A stretch of 64,000 nt of DNA, taken from contig JAJTYR010000005.1 of assembly GCA_021463505.1 (NCBI GenBank), positions 1-64,000 on the forward strand. The letters are read 5' to 3'. The notes under the pieces are model-generated. The model did not search any database. It was given only the letters and a program-made list of their open reading frames with translations, and was not told the origin of the DNA. Position 1 is the stretch's first letter; every line of letters starts with the position of its first letter. Source of the stretch: Burkholderiaceae bacterium. Lineage in GTDB: Bacteria > Pseudomonadota > Gammaproteobacteria > Burkholderiales > Burkholderiaceae_E. Shown piece by piece: positions 1-9,120 of the stretch. A program made the position numbers and the translations under genes.

Positions 1-262
1 TAGACAGAACCCGGAACCCCGATCTCACGCCAAGTGTCGGGCGTACAAGGGAAAATGCGGCCGGCGGACGATGGAACTTCCGGTTAAAGAGGACGCCGGA
101 CGTCACGTCGGCGTCCTGCTCCCAGCAACCACGGCGGGGCTCAGGCGGCATCCCATGACGATGCGCATCGACACGGGCAGGGGCTGACCCCGCAGCTGTA
201 GCCGGCAATACGCGGGCAGCCAACCTGCACCAGCGCCTCGCCGACGGCTTGCCCGCTCGCCG

Positions 263-712
263 CTATTGCGGGGGGGCCTTTGGCGTCCTGTTGCCCTTCG
301 GTCCCGTGGCCGACGTGGTGCTGCCGCTCTGCCCGCTCTGCCCGCTCGACCCGCTCGATCGATTCGAGGCGCTGCCCGTCGTGCCACTGCTGCCGGACGC
401 CTTCTTGCGTGGCCTGTATACAGGTACGCCTATGGGGCCTTCCGATACGTAATTCGTGTAAGTCGACGTTCCCGTATAGGGGTTGTACCAGACGTGCCCA
501 CCGTCGAACTGTCCGGGTTGGCAGGGAGCCGTCCTCGTGCGAACGTCGGTGTCCACGTTGCCATCCTCGTCAGTCACGTGAACGGTCACCGTGCAGGTGG
601 CCGAACCGCCCGATCCGCCCTCGGCCGCATGGCCCGGCGGGATCGGTGGCCAACTGCCGACCGCCGCCGTAGTCACCCCGAGCGCTGCAGCGACTGTCCA
701 CCACGTCTTCAT
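263..712 (-). CDS. secreted hypothetical protein with N-terminal signal peptide and Ser/Gly/Thr-rich C-terminal tail
   Basis: ORF; MKTWWTVAAALGVTTAAVGS signal-like N-terminus, low-complexity SGSSGTTGSASNRSSGSSGQSGQSGS tail. Confidence 0.55.
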   Translation of the reverse strand: MKTWWTVAAALGVTTAAVGSWPPIPPGHAAEGGSGGSATCTVTVHVTDEDGNVDTDVRTRTAPCQPGQFDGGHVWYNPYTGTSTYTNYVSEGPIGVPVYRPRKKASGSSGTTGSASNRSSGSSGQSGQSGSTTSATGPKGNRTPKAPPQ

Positions 713-1003
713 GGCACTCTCCCTTCTGGACGATCCGACGCGTCAACGCGCGCGCCGCAGACGGTCGACCGTTCCACGGCCGAAGACCTCGCTGCGCCGT
801 TCGATTGTCCCTGCAATGAGCGCGCCGTCGGGTGAGAAAAGGACGATGGTTTGCCGAGCTTTTTCTGCACCCGGGCGTCTTCGGGATCGAATCCGTCGAT
901 GCGTCGTCCGGTAGACTCGCTGCCGACCGGTGGTTCGTACAGCGCCGGGCAACGGCCGGTGGCTGCACGGGGCTCACCCGCGGGCTCGCGTCGGGATTCA
1001 CTT

Positions 1004-1049
1004 ACCTGCCGAGGGTTGGCTCACCTGCCGAGGGTTGGCTCACCTGCCG
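1004..1049. repeat. 19-bp direct tandem repeat (acctgccgagggttggctc), about 2.4 copies
   Basis: units at 1004-1022 and 1023-1041, partial unit 1042-1049. Confidence 0.85.
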
Positions 1050-1465
1050 GGGTCGATCGCCTGTCTCGGTTCGATCACCTTCGTCACCTGCCACGGCCTG
1101 CCATGGATCGACGCTCCGGACTGCGCCAGCGACTGAACCGCAATGCCGACGGTTCCTGGCGCGGCCACAACCGGTGGCCCGGCACGCTCGGGATCACGGG
1201 CCTGCTGCTGCTCGTTGCAGGGCTCGTCGCGTGGCTGCTGCACGCGAAACTCGGTGTCCACGGCGGTTGGTCATACGTCGCGATGGCCGTGGGCGAGCTG
1301 TTCCGAATTCATCGAGATCGAGTGTCCTGGTCGAGACCTGATCTGACAGCCCCACCATCCTTTCGCCGTTTTGTTGCTTTCGTGATGAAAGTCGTGACGG
1401 TCATCCCCATGCCGGGTAGTAAATTGAAAGACCTTGCCCGAAAGCTTTCGGAGGCGAGTCACACC

Positions 1466-1867
1466 ATGACAAGCGCCGCGCCGCCGCTTCCACCGAACAC
1501 CAGGTTCGGCTGGCTGTTCACCGTGGTGTTCCTGGTCGCCGCGATCTACGAGTTCGTGCGCGTTGCGCCGGTCTTCTCCGCAGTGCTGCTGTTCCTTTCG
1601 ATCGCGACGGCGATCACGACGCTGGCGGCGCCCGACCTGCTGCGGCCGCTGAACCGGCTGTGGTTCGCATTCGGTCTGCTGCTCGGACGCATCGTGAGCC
1701 CGGTGGTGCTGGGGGCGATCTTCTTTCTTCTGCTCACGCCGGTGGGATTGCTTACGCGTGCGGCTGGACGCGACGTGTTGCACCTGAAAAAGCGCAAGGC
1801 CGCCAGTTACTGGCTCGATCACGAACCGGCCGGCTCCGCCAGGGACTCGTTCAGGAACCAGTTCTGA
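1466..1867 (+). CDS. SxtJ-family-like small membrane protein
   Basis: MTSAAPPLPPNTRFGWLFTVVFLVAAIYEF..., multiple TM helices, next to DUF5989-like and carbamoyltransferase genes; GGAGGC SD about 10 nt upstream of ATG. Confidence 0.7.
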   Translation: MTSAAPPLPPNTRFGWLFTVVFLVAAIYEFVRVAPVFSAVLLFLSIATAITTLAAPDLLRPLNRLWFAFGLLLGRIVSPVVLGAIFFLLLTPVGLLTRAAGRDVLHLKKRKAASYWLDHEPAGSARDSFRNQF

Positions 1868-1929
1868 GTCGCCGGGACCGGGGCATCGGGAACCGGGTCG
1901 CTCAGAAGCCCTTTCGAAGGAAGAAGAAC

Positions 1930-2079
1930 ATGAGCTTCCTGGGAGAGATGTGGTCGTTCCTTCGTGTGCGCAAGAAACTCTGGCTGGCGCCGATCATCCT
2001 GCTGATGCTGCTGATGGGCGGCCTTCTCATCCTGGCGCAGGGCTCGATTCTCGCGCCGTTCATCTACACGCTGTTCTGA
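1930..2079 (+). CDS. DUF5989-like small membrane protein (49 aa)
   Basis: MSFLGEMWSFLRVRKKLWLAPIILLMLLMGGLLILAQGSILAPFIYTLF. Confidence 0.75.
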   Translation: MSFLGEMWSFLRVRKKLWLAPIILLMLLMGGLLILAQGSILAPFIYTLF

Positions 2080-2142
2080 CGCCACGGCCTGGTCCGGCGC
2101 ACCCGTGCAGTGCGCCGCAGCGGTGTGTGCAGGGGAGCTTCG

Positions 2143-3981
2143 ATGAAGATAGTCGGTATCTCGGCCTACTATCACGACGCCGCGGCCTGTCTGGTCGTCG
2201 ACGGCGAGATCGTCGCCGCCGCGCAGGAGGAGCGTTTCACCCGCAAGAAGCACGACGCGGGCTTCCCGGGGAACGCGATCGCCTATTGCCTGTCGGCGGC
2301 GAAGGCGCAGCCCGCGGAGATCGATCACGTCGTCTTCTACGACAAGCCGTTCCTGAAGTTCGAGCGTCTGCTCGAGACGTACCTGGCGTTCGCGCCGCGC
2401 GGGTTTCGCAGCTTCGCGACGTCGCTGCCCGTGTGGCTGAAGGACAAGCTGTTCCAGAAGACGGTGCTCACGGACGCGCTGACCGAGTTGTGGGGCGACG
2501 ACGTCGACTGGAAGAGCCGCCTGTTGTTCTCGGAGCATCACGCGAGCCACGCCGCGAGCGCGTTCTTCCCCAGTCCGTTCGAAAGTGCCGCAGTGCTCAC
2601 GATGGATGGCGTGGGCGAGTGGGCGACGACCTCGCTGGCGATCGGCGAGGGCCACCGGCTGTCGATGCACAAGGAGATCCGTTTTCCGCATTCGCTCGGA
2701 CTGCTGTATTCGGCGTTCACGTACTACACCGGCTTCAAGGTGAACAGCGGCGAGTACAAGGTGATGGGGCTCGCGCCCTATGGCGAGCCGAAGTACGCCG
2801 ATCTGATCAGGAAGCACCTCATCGACATCCGGGAGGACGGGTCGTTCGCGCTCGACATGCGCTATTTCGACTACTGCACCGGCCTGACGATGACCAACGG
2901 GAAGTTCGACGCGCTGTTCGGCGGCCCGCCGCGGCAGGCGGAGTCCGTGCTGACGCAGCGCGAGATGGACCTGGCCGCGTCGGTGCAGGTCATCGCCGAG
3001 GAAGTCGTTCTGAAGCTCGCTGCAAGCATCGCGCGCACGACCGGCCAGAAGAACCTGTGCCTGGCTGGCGGCGTTGCGCTGAACTGCGTCGCCAACGGCC
3101 GACTGCTGCGCGAGCGCCTGTTCGAGCGCATCTGGATTCAGCCGGCCGCGGGCGACGCGGGCGGCGCGCTGGGTGCGGCCCTGGGCGCCTGGCACGTGAT
3201 GCTCGACCAGCCGCGCACGGTGGGACGCGGCATCGACGCGATGAGGGGTTCGTATCTGGGACCGGAGTACAGCCAGGCCGATGTCGTCGAGCGCCTGACG
3301 CGCTGCGGTGCGATCTTCGGGACGCACTCCGACGACGCGGTCATCGAGGAAACGGCGCGCGCACTGGCCGAGGGCAGGGCAGTCGGCTGGATGAACGGGC
3401 GCATGGAGTTCGGTCCGCGCGCGCTCGGTGGCCGCAGCATCCTCGCCGACCCGCGCTCGCCCACGATGCAGAAACTCCTGAACCTGAAAGTCAAGTTCCG
3501 CGAGTCGTTCCGTCCGTTCGCGCCCAGCGTGTTGCGCGAAGACGTGAGCGACTGGTTCGAGATGGATTCGGACAGTCCCTACATGCTGCTCGTCGCCGAC
3601 GTCGTCGAACGCCGGCGCCAGCCGATGACGGCCGGGGAACAGGCGCTGTTCGGCATCGACAAGCTCAACATCGCGCGCTCCGACATACCGGCCGTCACGC
3701 ACGTCGACTATTCGGCGCGCATCCAGACGGTTCACGAACAGACCAATCCGAAGTACTGCCGGCTGATCAGGCGCTTCAAGGAACTCACCGGCTGTCCGGT
3801 GCTCGTCAACACGTCGTTCAACGTGCGTGGCGAACCGATCGTGTGCTCGCCCGAAGACGCGTTCCGCTGCTTCATGGGCACCGAACTGGACCTGCTGGTG
3901 GTCGGTAACGCGATCCTGCACAAGACGCGGCAGTCGGTGGCGCTCGCCGCCGACTACAAAGCCGGGTACGAGCTCGACTGA
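2143..3981 (+). CDS. carbamoyltransferase (NodU/CmcH family)
   Basis: MKIVGISAYYHDAAACLVVDGEIVAAAQEERFTRKKHD..., FGPRALGGRSILADPR, full-length N- and C-terminal domains. Confidence 0.93.
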   Translation: MKIVGISAYYHDAAACLVVDGEIVAAAQEERFTRKKHDAGFPGNAIAYCLSAAKAQPAEIDHVVFYDKPFLKFERLLETYLAFAPRGFRSFATSLPVWLKDKLFQKTVLTDALTELWGDDVDWKSRLLFSEHHASHAASAFFPSPFESAAVLTMDGVGEWATTSLAIGEGHRLSMHKEIRFPHSLGLLYSAFTYYTGFKVNSGEYKVMGLAPYGEPKYADLIRKHLIDIREDGSFALDMRYFDYCTGLTMTNGKFDALFGGPPRQAESVLTQREMDLAASVQVIAEEVVLKLAASIARTTGQKNLCLAGGVALNCVANGRLLRERLFERIWIQPAAGDAGGALGAALGAWHVMLDQPRTVGRGIDAMRGSYLGPEYSQADVVERLTRCGAIFGTHSDDAVIEETARALAEGRAVGWMNGRMEFGPRALGGRSILADPRSPTMQKLLNLKVKFRESFRPFAPSVLREDVSDWFEMDSDSPYMLLVADVVERRRQPMTAGEQALFGIDKLNIARSDIPAVTHVDYSARIQTVHEQTNPKYCRLIRRFKELTGCPVLVNTSFNVRGEPIVCSPEDAFRCFMGTELDLLVVGNAILHKTRQSVALAADYKAGYELD

Positions 3982-5061
3982 ATGAACTCGACCAAGGCAG
4001 CGTCCGTCGCGGTCGTGCTGCTCGCGTTCGCCGCGGTACTCGGCGTCTCGGAGTTCCTCGCGGGCAGGTTCCTCGCAGAGAAGCGCTACGTCCCGATCAC
4101 GAACGAGCAACTCGCGTTCTACGAGAAGCACTACGAGGAACTGAACCACCTGCGCAGCATCTACGTCGAGCCGCGCGCTGCCGGCACGATGGACACGCCC
4201 GAGTCGCTGATGTTCACGGTGATCGGGGACGGGCCGCGCAAGGTGCTCGTGCAGGGCGACTCGTGGGCCGAGCAGTTCATCGCCTCGAAGCCGACCCGCG
4301 AACTGCTGCGCGACTTCGCCGCCCGCGACAGCGACACCTTCGTGCTCGCCGGCACGACGTCGTACGCCCCGAGCCCGATGACCGTGCAGCTGAGAGAACT
4401 CAGAGCGGAGTTCGGCGTGAAAGCCGACGTGGTGATCGCGGTGATCGACCAGACCGACGTCGGTGACGAACTGTGCCGCTACCGGCCGCAGCGGCAACAC
4501 GTGAACGGAAAGCTCGTCGTCCGGCCGTTTCCGTTCGACTCGACCGAAGTGTATGCGCTCAGGAAACCGTTCACGCAACAGGACATCGTCAACTCCGACG
4601 ACTGGGCGCTGGTGAAGCTCGTCAAGCTGGCGCGCATCCGCATCGCCGCACTGCTCGACCGCGCGGACAAGACCACGAAATGCCCCTGGGAGGCGATCGC
4701 GCGGCCGCTGCGCGAAGGCGTGTCACCGCAGGACAGGCAGTACTTCCTGTCGGTGCTCGACGACTACGTGGAGATGGTGTTCGCCGTCCCGGAGACGACC
4801 CACCTGTTTCTCGTGACGCACCGGCACCGACTGCACGCGACCGGCGAATATCGGCTCGACGTCAGGGATCTGCTGCGGGAAGAGGTGAGCAGGTCCCGGC
4901 ACGGGTCACGGATCACGATCGTGGATTTCCCGTACGACACCCGCACGCCCGCCGACGCGGGCATCTACGTGGACGGCGATCCGGCGTCACATCTGACCGA
5001 TGAAGCGCACGCGAAGTTCTACGTGCCGGCCGTCTTGAAGAGCCTCGTCGAACATCGGTAG
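3982..5061 (+). CDS. membrane-anchored SGNH/GDSL hydrolase-like protein
   Basis: N-terminal TM, VLVQGDSWAEQF (GDS block), C-terminal SHLTDEAHAKFY; start codon directly follows carbamoyltransferase stop. Confidence 0.65.
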   Translation: MNSTKAASVAVVLLAFAAVLGVSEFLAGRFLAEKRYVPITNEQLAFYEKHYEELNHLRSIYVEPRAAGTMDTPESLMFTVIGDGPRKVLVQGDSWAEQFIASKPTRELLRDFAARDSDTFVLAGTTSYAPSPMTVQLRELRAEFGVKADVVIAVIDQTDVGDELCRYRPQRQHVNGKLVVRPFPFDSTEVYALRKPFTQQDIVNSDDWALVKLVKLARIRIAALLDRADKTTKCPWEAIARPLREGVSPQDRQYFLSVLDDYVEMVFAVPETTHLFLVTHRHRLHATGEYRLDVRDLLREEVSRSRHGSRITIVDFPYDTRTPADAGIYVDGDPASHLTDEAHAKFYVPAVLKSLVEHR

Positions 5062-5124
5062 CCGCGGCGTGAATCGGCAACCCGCTTCGGGCCCGCGCGC
5101 GGACGCTTCGGGTGTGAACGAACC

Positions 5125-6075
5125 CTACTGCCTCACCGGCGTCGCACGCGGCAGCGGCAGTCCCCGCGCCGCGAGAATCCTGCGCAGCCGGTTGGGGTAG
5201 TCGGTGATCAGGCCGTCGACGCCCCAGTCGACCAGGCGCTCGACGTCGACACGATCGTTGACCGTCCAGGGGAGCACCGCCAGGCCAAGCGATTGCGCCT
5301 GCCTCACCAGCGCTTCGCTGACGTCCCGGTGGTCCGGCGACCAGATCCTGCCGCCTGCCGCCTTCACCATCTTCGGCACCGAACCGTGGTCGCGATAACG
5401 GATGCCGGCGGTCCACGGCGAGTCCCCGTGTCGGTCGGCCCGGATCGTGTCGAGCGCCGGCTGTTGCGACGACAGACACGACGTCGCGATCGCCGGCGCC
5501 TCGCTGTGCACGATCGCGAGCGCGCGCCAGTCGAACGACTGGATCGTCGTGCGCCCGGCCATGCCGTGGTCGTGGATCACCCTGATCAGCGCGCGCGTGA
5601 ACGTCTGCGGATCGGCGGTGTCGGCCGGCGCATCGGCCGCGATCTTCGTCTCGATGTTGAAGCGCACCTGCGCATTGCGCGCACGACGCACGAGTGCGAA
5701 CACCTCCCCGAGCGTCGGAATGTTCACCCCGTCGTGGCGCCGCTGATGCGGCCAGCGCCTGGCGTAGTCGCTGCCCGGGCGCAGGCGCCCGACGTCGTAG
5801 CGCTGCAACTGGCGCAGGCTCAGTTCGCGGATCGCGGGCGTGCGGCCTGTGAGCCACTTGCCGTCCGGCCCGCGCGCGATGTCCGGATCGAGCCGCCGGT
5901 CGTGCGCGATGACGACGGCCCCATCGGCAGTGAGGCCGGCATCCATCTCGAGCGTCGTCACGCCAATCGACAACGCGCGCGCGAACGCGGGCAGCGTGTT
6001 CTCGGGGGCGAGCCCGCGCGCGCCACGGTGACCCTGCAGGTCGAAGACGGCGAAGTTCGATCCCACTTCAGGCAC
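5125..6075 (-). CDS. glycerophosphodiester phosphodiesterase
   Basis: QGHRGARGLAPENTLPAFARAL...TTLEMDAGLTADGAVVIAHD, C-terminal WTVNDRVDVERLVDWGVDGLITDYP; GTG start inferred. Confidence 0.88.
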   Translation of the reverse strand: MPEVGSNFAVFDLQGHRGARGLAPENTLPAFARALSIGVTTLEMDAGLTADGAVVIAHDRRLDPDIARGPDGKWLTGRTPAIRELSLRQLQRYDVGRLRPGSDYARRWPHQRRHDGVNIPTLGEVFALVRRARNAQVRFNIETKIAADAPADTADPQTFTRALIRVIHDHGMAGRTTIQSFDWRALAIVHSEAPAIATSCLSSQQPALDTIRADRHGDSPWTAGIRYRDHGSVPKMVKAAGGRIWSPDHRDVSEALVRQAQSLGLAVLPWTVNDRVDVERLVDWGVDGLITDYPNRLRRILAARGLPLPRATPVRQ

Positions 6076-6086
6076 TCGACGCTGAA

Positions 6087-7064
6087 TCAGGAACCGTCGG
6101 TTACCCGGACGAGCGGTGCGCGGCATGCGCCGTCGACGATGCGCGCCAGTCCGCGAAACGCGAGGTCGCCGACGCGCACGCGGCGCACGGGCACCGCGCG
6201 CTGGCTCGCCGCGTAGCGGCCCTTGTCGTCGAACGCCTCGAGGAAGGCCGCCACGTCGAACGCCTCGCCGAGTCCGTCGAGCACCCCTCCGGTGAGCCAG
6301 ACGCCGGCGGCGGCGCCGAAGGCGAGGCAGAGGTCGCCCGCGAACGCCCCGAGCAGCCGCGAGAACCACAGCACTGCCTCGCGGGCCTCGTGCTCACCGC
6401 GTGCAGCGCACGCGCTGACCTCGGGTGCCGCCGTCGGCGCTCCCGCCCCGCTGCGCCAGGCGTGCAGCCAACCCAGGCCTTCGCCGCTGAGCAGTCGTTC
6501 CCACGACAGGCGCCCCCAGCGCGTGCGCCCGAGCGCGTGCAGTGTGTCGAGCGCGGCATCCCGCGACCAGGCCAGCCCCATGTGCCCGGCTTCGCTGGCG
6601 AGCACGCGCTCGTCGCCGCTCCCCACACCGATCAGTGCAGCCGCGCCCAGTCCGGTTCCGGGTCCGATCAGCAGCCGGCTTCCCGGCCCCGGCGTGCCCG
6701 CCCGCAGCACGGCGCTGTCGTGTTCGCCCAGCGCCGGCAACCCGGCAGCGGCCGCAGCGAAATCGTTGACCACGTACAACGTGCGCAGCCGCAGCGCCGC
6801 GCGCAGACTCGCGGGATCGAGGACCCAGTCACGGTTGGTCATCCGCAGCGGCCCACTGTGCAGCGGCAGCGCGACCGCGAGTGCGGCGTGGTCGGCCGGC
6901 GTCGCCTGCGTACGCTCGAAGCCGAGAAGCGCTTCGGCAATGCCCGGGCTCGCATCGGCACGCAGGCGCGTGACTTCGCCTGCGCCCGCCTCCCGGCCCC
7001 AGCGGCAGATGCGCACGTGGGTGCCGCCGATGTCGGCGAACAGCCAGTCGCGCGGGCCGGACAC
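6087..7064 (-). CDS. glk: glucokinase
   Basis: WLFADIGGTHVRICRW..., LLIGPGTGLGAAALI, SEAGHMGLAW. Confidence 0.88.
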   Translation of the reverse strand: MSGPRDWLFADIGGTHVRICRWGREAGAGEVTRLRADASPGIAEALLGFERTQATPADHAALAVALPLHSGPLRMTNRDWVLDPASLRAALRLRTLYVVNDFAAAAAGLPALGEHDSAVLRAGTPGPGSRLLIGPGTGLGAAALIGVGSGDERVLASEAGHMGLAWSRDAALDTLHALGRTRWGRLSWERLLSGEGLGWLHAWRSGAGAPTAAPEVSACAARGEHEAREAVLWFSRLLGAFAGDLCLAFGAAAGVWLTGGVLDGLGEAFDVAAFLEAFDDKGRYAASQRAVPVRRVRVGDLAFRGLARIVDGACRAPLVRVTDGS

Positions 7065-7601
7065 CTACAGGTCCGACAGCGGCAGGTGGCGCGCAGCGCG
7101 ATCGGCGCTGCGCATCGACTTCACGATCTCGTCGAGCAGGCGGTTCAGCGTCGCCAGGCGCTTCGGGTCGAGTCGCGACAGCACATCCGGAAGAATGCCG
7201 ACCAGCGGCCTGGGCGCACGGGCAATCGCCTCGATGCCGCTGTCGGTCGGATGCAGTTGGACGATGCGCTGATCGGCATCTTCACGAGCGCGACGGATCA
7301 GACCCTGACGCGACAGCTGCTCGACCAGATTGCTGGCCGTGGACTGCTGTATCGCCATGGAGCGCGCAAGATCCTTGACACGGATGCCCGGCGACTGCAC
7401 CACGACCGACAGCGCCCACAGCTGCGAGCCGCTGATCCCGCAGCGCTCCTCGACTTCGTGAAAATGGCGCCGGACCGACCGGAAAATGATGCGGAAGTTC
7501 TGCAGCGCCTCGGTCGTGTCCTGGGATTGTCCGGACGGCATGGAGCCGTCGACGCGGGCGCGCTTGCCCGGATGCGGCTGGACGGCGGAGACGCGGCTCA
7601 T
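7065..7601 (-). CDS. MarR family transcriptional regulator
   Basis: GISGSQLWALSVVVQSPGIRVKDLARSMAIQQSTASNLVEQLSRQGLIRRAREDADQRIVQLHPT winged-helix pattern. Confidence 0.85.
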   Translation of the reverse strand: MSRVSAVQPHPGKRARVDGSMPSGQSQDTTEALQNFRIIFRSVRRHFHEVEERCGISGSQLWALSVVVQSPGIRVKDLARSMAIQQSTASNLVEQLSRQGLIRRAREDADQRIVQLHPTDSGIEAIARAPRPLVGILPDVLSRLDPKRLATLNRLLDEIVKSMRSADRAARHLPLSDL

Positions 7602-7704
7602 CGGTGTCCCGTGTGCTACGGTTGGCGATCCGGAATTATGCGGATGATGAAGGTTTTGCGCGACGGCCTTTCGGGCCGCCGACACCACCGCAGATACATT
7701 CCAC

Positions 7705-7718
7705 TTGATATGACGCAA
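7705..7718 (+). promoter_or_regulatory. FNR/DNR-like box TTGAT-ATGA-CGCAA upstream of nnrS-ubiUVT
   Basis: left half TTGAT exact, right half 3/5 to ATCAA; position fits anaerobic regulon genes. Confidence 0.5.
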
Positions 7719-7744
7719 GGCGTGCGCGGATAGCGCGGCCTACA

Positions 7745-9067
7745 TTGCACTGTCGGCTTCCCGTGACGCACAGCCCCCCTTCCGTGCCCTCTGCTCACGT
7801 CGCTGCCCGGCCAGGGCGGCGCACGCGATCGGCAACGCCGGCCGGACCATGGCGACCCGCCCGCCTGCTCGATGCGCCGCATCGCCTCGGCTTCTTCGTC
7901 GGCTCGGCCATGCTCTCGACGAGTGCGCTGTGGTGGCTCGCGACGCTGACAGCACAGATCGTCGCACACCGGGAGATTCCCTGGGCCGTCGCGCCGGCTC
8001 ATGCCCACGCACTGCTGATGAGCTTCTCGTTCATGCCGATGTTCTTCGCCGGCTTCCTGTTCACTGCCGGCCCGCGATGGCTGGCACTGGCCGCGCTCCC
8101 GGGCCGCAGCCTCCTGCCCGTCGCCACAGCCTGGCTCGCCGGCTGGGGCGTCTTCCTGGCGGGCGTGCACATCGACCCGACACTGGCCGCCGCGGGCCTC
8201 GCGACGGTCGCGGCCAGCTGGAGCCGGTTCGTCTGGCGCCTCGTGCAACTGCTCCGGCGCAGCCGCGTTCGCGACCGCACTCACCTGAGGGTCATCGGCA
8301 GCGCCTGCGCGATCGGCGCAGTCACGCTCTGGGCAGCGGCCACGGGCCTGGCCATCGGCGCGCCAGCAGTGGCCGGTGCCGCCCTGACGGTGGGTCTGTG
8401 GGGGTTTCTGGCGCCGGTGTTCGCGACCGCGATGCACCGGATGGTGCCGTTCTTCGGTGTTGCGCTGCCGCGGCTCGACGAGCGCTTCCCCGATTGGTTG
8501 CTCTGGACACTGCTGCTCCTGCTCGGACTGCAGGCACCGCTCGAAGCGTGGTCGCCGGGCCATCGCCCGTTGCTGGCCACGACGTTCATCGTCGATGTCG
8601 CCGCCGCCGTACTCGTGTTCGGCCTCGCGCTGCGCTGGCGCACCACGCAGAACCTGCGCATCCGGCTGCTCGCCATGCTGAACCTCGGCTTCGTCTGGCT
8701 GGGACTGGCATTCGTGCTGCAGGCCACGTCGGCCGCGTTCGCCTGGTGGGCGGACGAGACGACGCCTGCGTCACTTGCGAGCCTGCACGCGCTCGGGATG
8801 GGCTTCTTCGGCTCGATCCAGTTCGCGTTCGTCACCCGCGTGAGCGCCGGTCAGGACGGACGCGCGCAGGCCATCGATGACATCGCCTGGACGCTGTTCC
8901 TGGTTCTGCAGACCGCGGTCGCACTGCGCATCGTTGCGGCCTGGCTGCCTGCAAGGCCGGTGCTGCTGCTGGCGACGGCGGCCCTGTGGGCCATCGCGAT
9001 GCTCGCCTGGGCCACGCGGCACGCCCGCTGGTACGGGCGAGCGCGCAGCGACGGGCGACCCGGATGA
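7745..9067 (+). CDS. nnrS: NnrS family protein (heme/copper polytopic membrane protein)
   Basis: 12-TM-like hydrophobic pattern; HAHALLMSFSFMPMFFAGFLFTAGPRWL, MHRMVPFF, HALGMGFFGS; start codon uncertain (TTG 7745 or GTG 7763). Confidence 0.82.
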   Translation: MHCRLPVTHSPPSVPSAHVAARPGRRTRSATPAGPWRPARLLDAPHRLGFFVGSAMLSTSALWWLATLTAQIVAHREIPWAVAPAHAHALLMSFSFMPMFFAGFLFTAGPRWLALAALPGRSLLPVATAWLAGWGVFLAGVHIDPTLAAAGLATVAASWSRFVWRLVQLLRRSRVRDRTHLRVIGSACAIGAVTLWAAATGLAIGAPAVAGAALTVGLWGFLAPVFATAMHRMVPFFGVALPRLDERFPDWLLWTLLLLLGLQAPLEAWSPGHRPLLATTFIVDVAAAVLVFGLALRWRTTQNLRIRLLAMLNLGFVWLGLAFVLQATSAAFAWWADETTPASLASLHALGMGFFGSIQFAFVTRVSAGQDGRAQAIDDIAWTLFLVLQTAVALRIVAAWLPARPVLLLATAALWAIAMLAWATRHARWYGRARSDGRPG

Positions 9068-9120
9068 CCGCCGTTCACACCCGGGCACCGCACCGGCGCC
9101 CGCCTTCGAGGAACACCCGA

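Noticed and set aside
100-250. Considered a cobalamin-type riboswitch or other ncRNA in the first 250 bp
   Set aside because: No conserved B12-box or other recognisable riboswitch core, and no downstream cobalamin-related gene.
1819-4578. 919-aa minus-strand ORF antisense to the carbamoyltransferase
   Set aside because: High-GC shadow ORF; composition (Arg/His/Glu-rich, no recognisable domain) and a strongly supported CDS on the other strand.
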